Source: an uncultured Selenomonadaceae bacterium (GTDB taxonomy: Bacteria; Bacillota; Negativicutes; Selenomonadales; Selenomonadaceae). From it: a stretch of 8,860 nucleotides of DNA. Both the position numbers and the translations under genes were made by a program. Positions within the stretch are counted from its first letter, which is position 1. The number at the start of each line of letters is the position of its first letter. The stretch covers positions 1 to 8,860 of the forward strand of contig CAJOPJ010000149.1 of NCBI GenBank assembly GCA_905236325.1, given 5' to 3'. The notes under the pieces were generated by a model, which had not been told where the DNA came from, searched no databases, and worked only from the letters and a program-made list of their open reading frames with translations. Shown here in pieces: positions 7,136 through 8,860 of this stretch.

Positions 7136-7675
7136 TTGGCAGAAGTAAATAATGCACAAAATGACAAAGAGGCGCGCGAGCGTGTCAGAAAATCTGTCGA
7201 TGAAATTGTTAACATCACCAACAAAGTTTTTGAAACGACGCAGCACCTTGCAAAAAGCGCGTCAACTTTGGCGGCGGCAGGGCAAGAGTCAATCAAAATG
7301 GCTAAGCTCCTGCAAGAAAAAAATTCCGACACAATGCGCGTTATCGAGTTCATTACCAACATTGCAGGGCAGACAAATTTGCTTGGTTTGAATGCTGCGA
7401 TTGAAGCCGCACGTGCCGGTGAACAAGGTCGCGGCTTTGCTGTTGTTGCGGAAGAAGTTCGCAAACTTGCTGAACAATCACGCGAAGCAACTGAACGTAT
7501 TCAGCAAACTTTGAACCAGATGAACGAAGCTGTTGAGGAAATCACAAAGGCAATTGAAAACACAAGCAAAATCAGCGAAGAACAGGCTGCCTCAACTGCC
7601 GACGCAACTGAAAATCTGTTGCGCGCAAAGGAAGCCTCTGCTGAACTGCAGAATTTTATGAAGTCAGTTTTGTGA
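7136..7675 (+). CDS. Small soluble chemoreceptor signalling domain (MCP-like) without sensor or membrane segment
   Basis: The 179 residues are almost entirely helical coiled coil. The centre (about 70-112) is the highly conserved receptor hairpin tip: IAGQTNLLGLNAAIEAARAG, then QGRGFAVVAEEVRKLAEQS. In methyl-accepting chemotaxis proteins this tip contacts CheA and CheW. About 80 residues lie on each side, or roughly eleven to twelve heptads per arm, close to a short receptor class by my count. No transmembrane helix, HAMP, PAS or other input domain exists; only about 12 residues precede the coil. It must be cytoplasmic and either sense nothing directly or act as an adaptor. The start is TTG at 7136 with AAGGGGA nine bases upstream; no in-frame ATG lies nearby until residue 55. 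It begins 23 bases after metH and its stop overlaps the mnmA ribosome site, so it is embedded in that operon. No che genes are in the window. Fold is secure; role is not. Confidence 0.85.
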   Translation: MAEVNNAQNDKEARERVRKSVDEIVNITNKVFETTQHLAKSASTLAAAGQESIKMAKLLQEKNSDTMRVIEFITNIAGQTNLLGLNAAIEAARAGEQGRGFAVVAEEVRKLAEQSREATERIQQTLNQMNEAVEEITKAIENTSKISEEQAASTADATENLLRAKEASAELQNFMKSVL

Positions 7676-7681
7676 GGTAAT

Positions 7682-8719
7682 ATGAAAAAAAAAGTTGCGG
7701 TCGCGATGAGTGGCGGAGTTGACAGTTCGCTTGTCGCGGCTATTTTATTACAAAAAAATTTTGAAGTTATCGGCGTGACTATGCTTTTGTTTGGCAATGA
7801 AAATCAAGACTTCATAGCCGACGCAAAAAAAGTCGCCGACTGCTTAGGTATCAAGCATTATGTTGCCGACTTCAGGAAAACTTTCCGCGCCGAAGTCGAA
7901 GATTATTTTGTTGCTGAATATTTGCAAGGAAAAACGCCAAATCCCTGCGTCAGATGCAACTGCAAAATTAAGTTCGGCAAGTTATTTGACTTTGCAATGG
8001 AACTTGGCGCAGATTTTTTAGCAACAGGTCATTACGCGCAAATTGTTTTTGAAGACAACAGATTTAAGCTGAAAAAAGCCGCCGACATCTTCAAAGACCA
8101 AAGTTATGTCCTCTACAATCTTACGCCAGAAAAACTTGCAAAAATAATTTTGCCGCTCGGCACATTTTCAAAATCTGACACCAGAAATTTAGCTGAAAAA
8201 TTTAATTTGCCTGTTGCTAAAAAGCCTGACAGTCAAGAAATTTGTTTTGTGCCGGAAGATGATTATAAAAAATATTTGCTTGAACGCGCAGATAAAAAAT
8301 CTGCTGCACTTCAACCGGGCGAAATTATCAACACTGAAAGCAAAATTTTAGGCAAACACAATGGCGCGGCATTTTATACAATCGGTCAACGCAAAGGTCT
8401 TGGAATTGCAAATCCAACGCCGCTGTATGTTTTGCAGTTGGACGCGGCAAATAAAAAAGTCATTGTCGGCAGTAACGCTGAACTTTTTTCAGATACTTTG
8501 ACTGCTGAAAATGTGAATTGGATTTATCAGCCTGAATTGCCGGCAAAACTTCAAGCAAAAATTCGCTACGGCAACAAAATTTTTGACTGTGAAGTTTCGG
8601 AGGAAAATAATTTGTTGCGCGTGAAATTTTCTGAATCTGTGCGTGCAATCACTGCAGGTCAATCTGTTGTTTTTTATGACGGCGATGAACTTCTCGGCGG
8701 CGGCTTAATAAAAAAATAA
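7682..8719 (+). CDS. mnmA: tRNA-specific 2-thiouridylase
   Basis: MnmA adenylates and then thiolates C2 of wobble uridine 34 in the tRNAs for Lys, Glu and Gln(UUG), taking sulphur from a persulphide relay or cysteine desulphurase. At 345 residues it is close to the family length. The N-terminal PP-loop SGGVDSS (10-16) binds ATP. The catalytic cysteine is C92 in NPCVRCN, aligned with Cys102 of E. coli. The second catalytic cysteine is C189 in QEICFVPEDD, aligned with Cys199. ATGHYAQI and TIGQRKGLGI are further family landmarks, followed by the C-terminal beta-barrel region. The ATG is 6 bases after the preceding stop, and GAGG at 7674-7677 overlaps that TGA, so translation is probably coupled. 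It is the last protein gene of the metH operon; no terminator hairpin separates it from the tRNA promoter. All key residues are present and identification is secure. Confidence 0.97.
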   Translation: MKKKVAVAMSGGVDSSLVAAILLQKNFEVIGVTMLLFGNENQDFIADAKKVADCLGIKHYVADFRKTFRAEVEDYFVAEYLQGKTPNPCVRCNCKIKFGKLFDFAMELGADFLATGHYAQIVFEDNRFKLKKAADIFKDQSYVLYNLTPEKLAKIILPLGTFSKSDTRNLAEKFNLPVAKKPDSQEICFVPEDDYKKYLLERADKKSAALQPGEIINTESKILGKHNGAAFYTIGQRKGLGIANPTPLYVLQLDAANKKVIVGSNAELFSDTLTAENVNWIYQPELPAKLQAKIRYGNKIFDCEVSEENNLLRVKFSESVRAITAGQSVVFYDGDELLGGGLIKK

Positions 8720-8722
8720 TAA

Positions 8723-8751
8723 TTGACAAATCAAAATCAACAGTGTATCAT
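8723..8751 (+). promoter_or_regulatory. Strong promoter for the tRNA-Gln gene
   Basis: A perfect -35 TTGACA at 8723-8728 and TATCAT at 8746-8751 (five of six matches) are 17 bases apart. The -35 begins 3 bases after the mnmA stop. Transcription would start near 8758, giving a leader of about 17 bases. That leader contains a small TGAC-GGAAA-GTCA hairpin (8761-8773) abutting the mature tRNA 5' end. Confidence 0.75.
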
Positions 8752-8774
8752 TACCTGCGTTGACGGAAAGTCAC

Positions 8775-8850
8775 AGGGGTATCGCCAAGTTGGTAAGGCA
8801 CGGGATTCTGAATCCCGCATGCGTTGGTTCGAGTCCAGCTACCCCTGCCA
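8775..8850 (+). tRNA. tRNA-Gln, anticodon CUG
   Basis: The 76 bases fold into a full cloverleaf. The acceptor AGGGGTA pairs with TACCCCT. The D arm is GCC/GGC with the loop AAGTTGGTAA. The anticodon stem is CGGGA/TCCCG around the loop TTCTGAA, giving anticodon CTG at 34-36. The variable loop is 5 bases, and the T arm is GTTGG-TTCGAGT-CCAGC. The discriminator is G73 and the CCA end is encoded. Overall sequence closely follows E. coli tRNA-Gln, including the TATCGCCAAG and GTAAGGCA segments. It reads CAG codons. Its wobble base is C34, so it is not a substrate for the MnmA encoded just upstream. The first pair is A1-U72 rather than the U1-A72 of E. coli and Bacillus tRNA-Gln. It has its own promoter. 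Confidence 0.96.
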
Positions 8851-8851
8851 A

Positions 8852-8859
8852 TTTTTTTT
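8852..8859 (+). terminator. T-run after the tRNA, possible terminator tract
   Basis: Eight T's begin two bases after the encoded CCA. No dedicated hairpin fits between the tRNA and the run, so termination would have to rely on the GC-rich tRNA arms themselves. The window ends here, and a hairpin further on or another tRNA gene cannot be excluded. Confidence 0.3.
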
Positions 8860-8860
8860 A

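Noticed and set aside
7682..8850. mnmA next to tRNA-Gln as an enzyme-substrate pair
   Set aside because: The tRNA has anticodon CUG with C34, whereas MnmA thiolates U34; the tRNA also has its own promoter.

Overview
The window is gene-dense and AT-rich, with many AAAATTTT-type tracts, Shine-Dalgarno sequences such as GGAGGG and AGGAGA, and TTG starts. It looks like a low-GC Firmicute. The receptor with tandem solute-binding domains fused to EAL, the MetH without an activation domain, and the NPCV-type MnmA would fit an anaerobic lineage such as the Negativicutes or Clostridia. That placement is inference from family flavour only. I see no insertion sequence, phage gene, CRISPR array or other sign of recent acquisition.

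Left block, 1-4600. The window opens inside a plus-strand gene for a PlsC-type acyltransferase, of which the last 127 codons are present. It meets tail-to-tail, with an 8-base overlap, a minus-strand run of three genes. Read in transcription order these are: a membrane receptor with two extracytoplasmic solute-binding domains, a degenerate GGDEF domain and an intact EAL phosphodiesterase domain; endonuclease III (nth), which starts 3 bases after the receptor stop; and a glucitol/sorbitol-type PTS IIA protein with an unusual C-terminal tail. A 13-bp perfect inverted repeat separates nth from the IIA gene.

Centre, 4555-4751. This 197-base divergent intergenic region carries a minus-strand extended -10 element (TGTTATAAT) for the receptor operon and a plus-strand TTGAAT-17-TATAAT promoter for the metH operon. 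Both promoters place the true translation starts downstream of the longest-ORF starts: TTG at 4554 and ATG at 4752.

Right block, 4752-8860. A plus-strand operon runs metH (cobalamin-dependent methionine synthase without the AdoMet activation domain), then a small chemoreceptor signalling domain with no sensor or membrane segment, then mnmA (tRNA 2-thiouridylase). The gaps are 23 and 6 bases. A TTGACA-17-TATCAT promoter follows mnmA directly and drives a tRNA-Gln(CUG) gene with an encoded CCA end.

Most of this is housekeeping. The points worth a second look are the SDR-like tail on the IIA protein, the sensorless chemoreceptor inside a metabolic and tRNA-modification operon, the receptor's start-site correction, and the A1-U72 pair of the tRNA-Gln. 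I found no clear undescribed multi-gene system.
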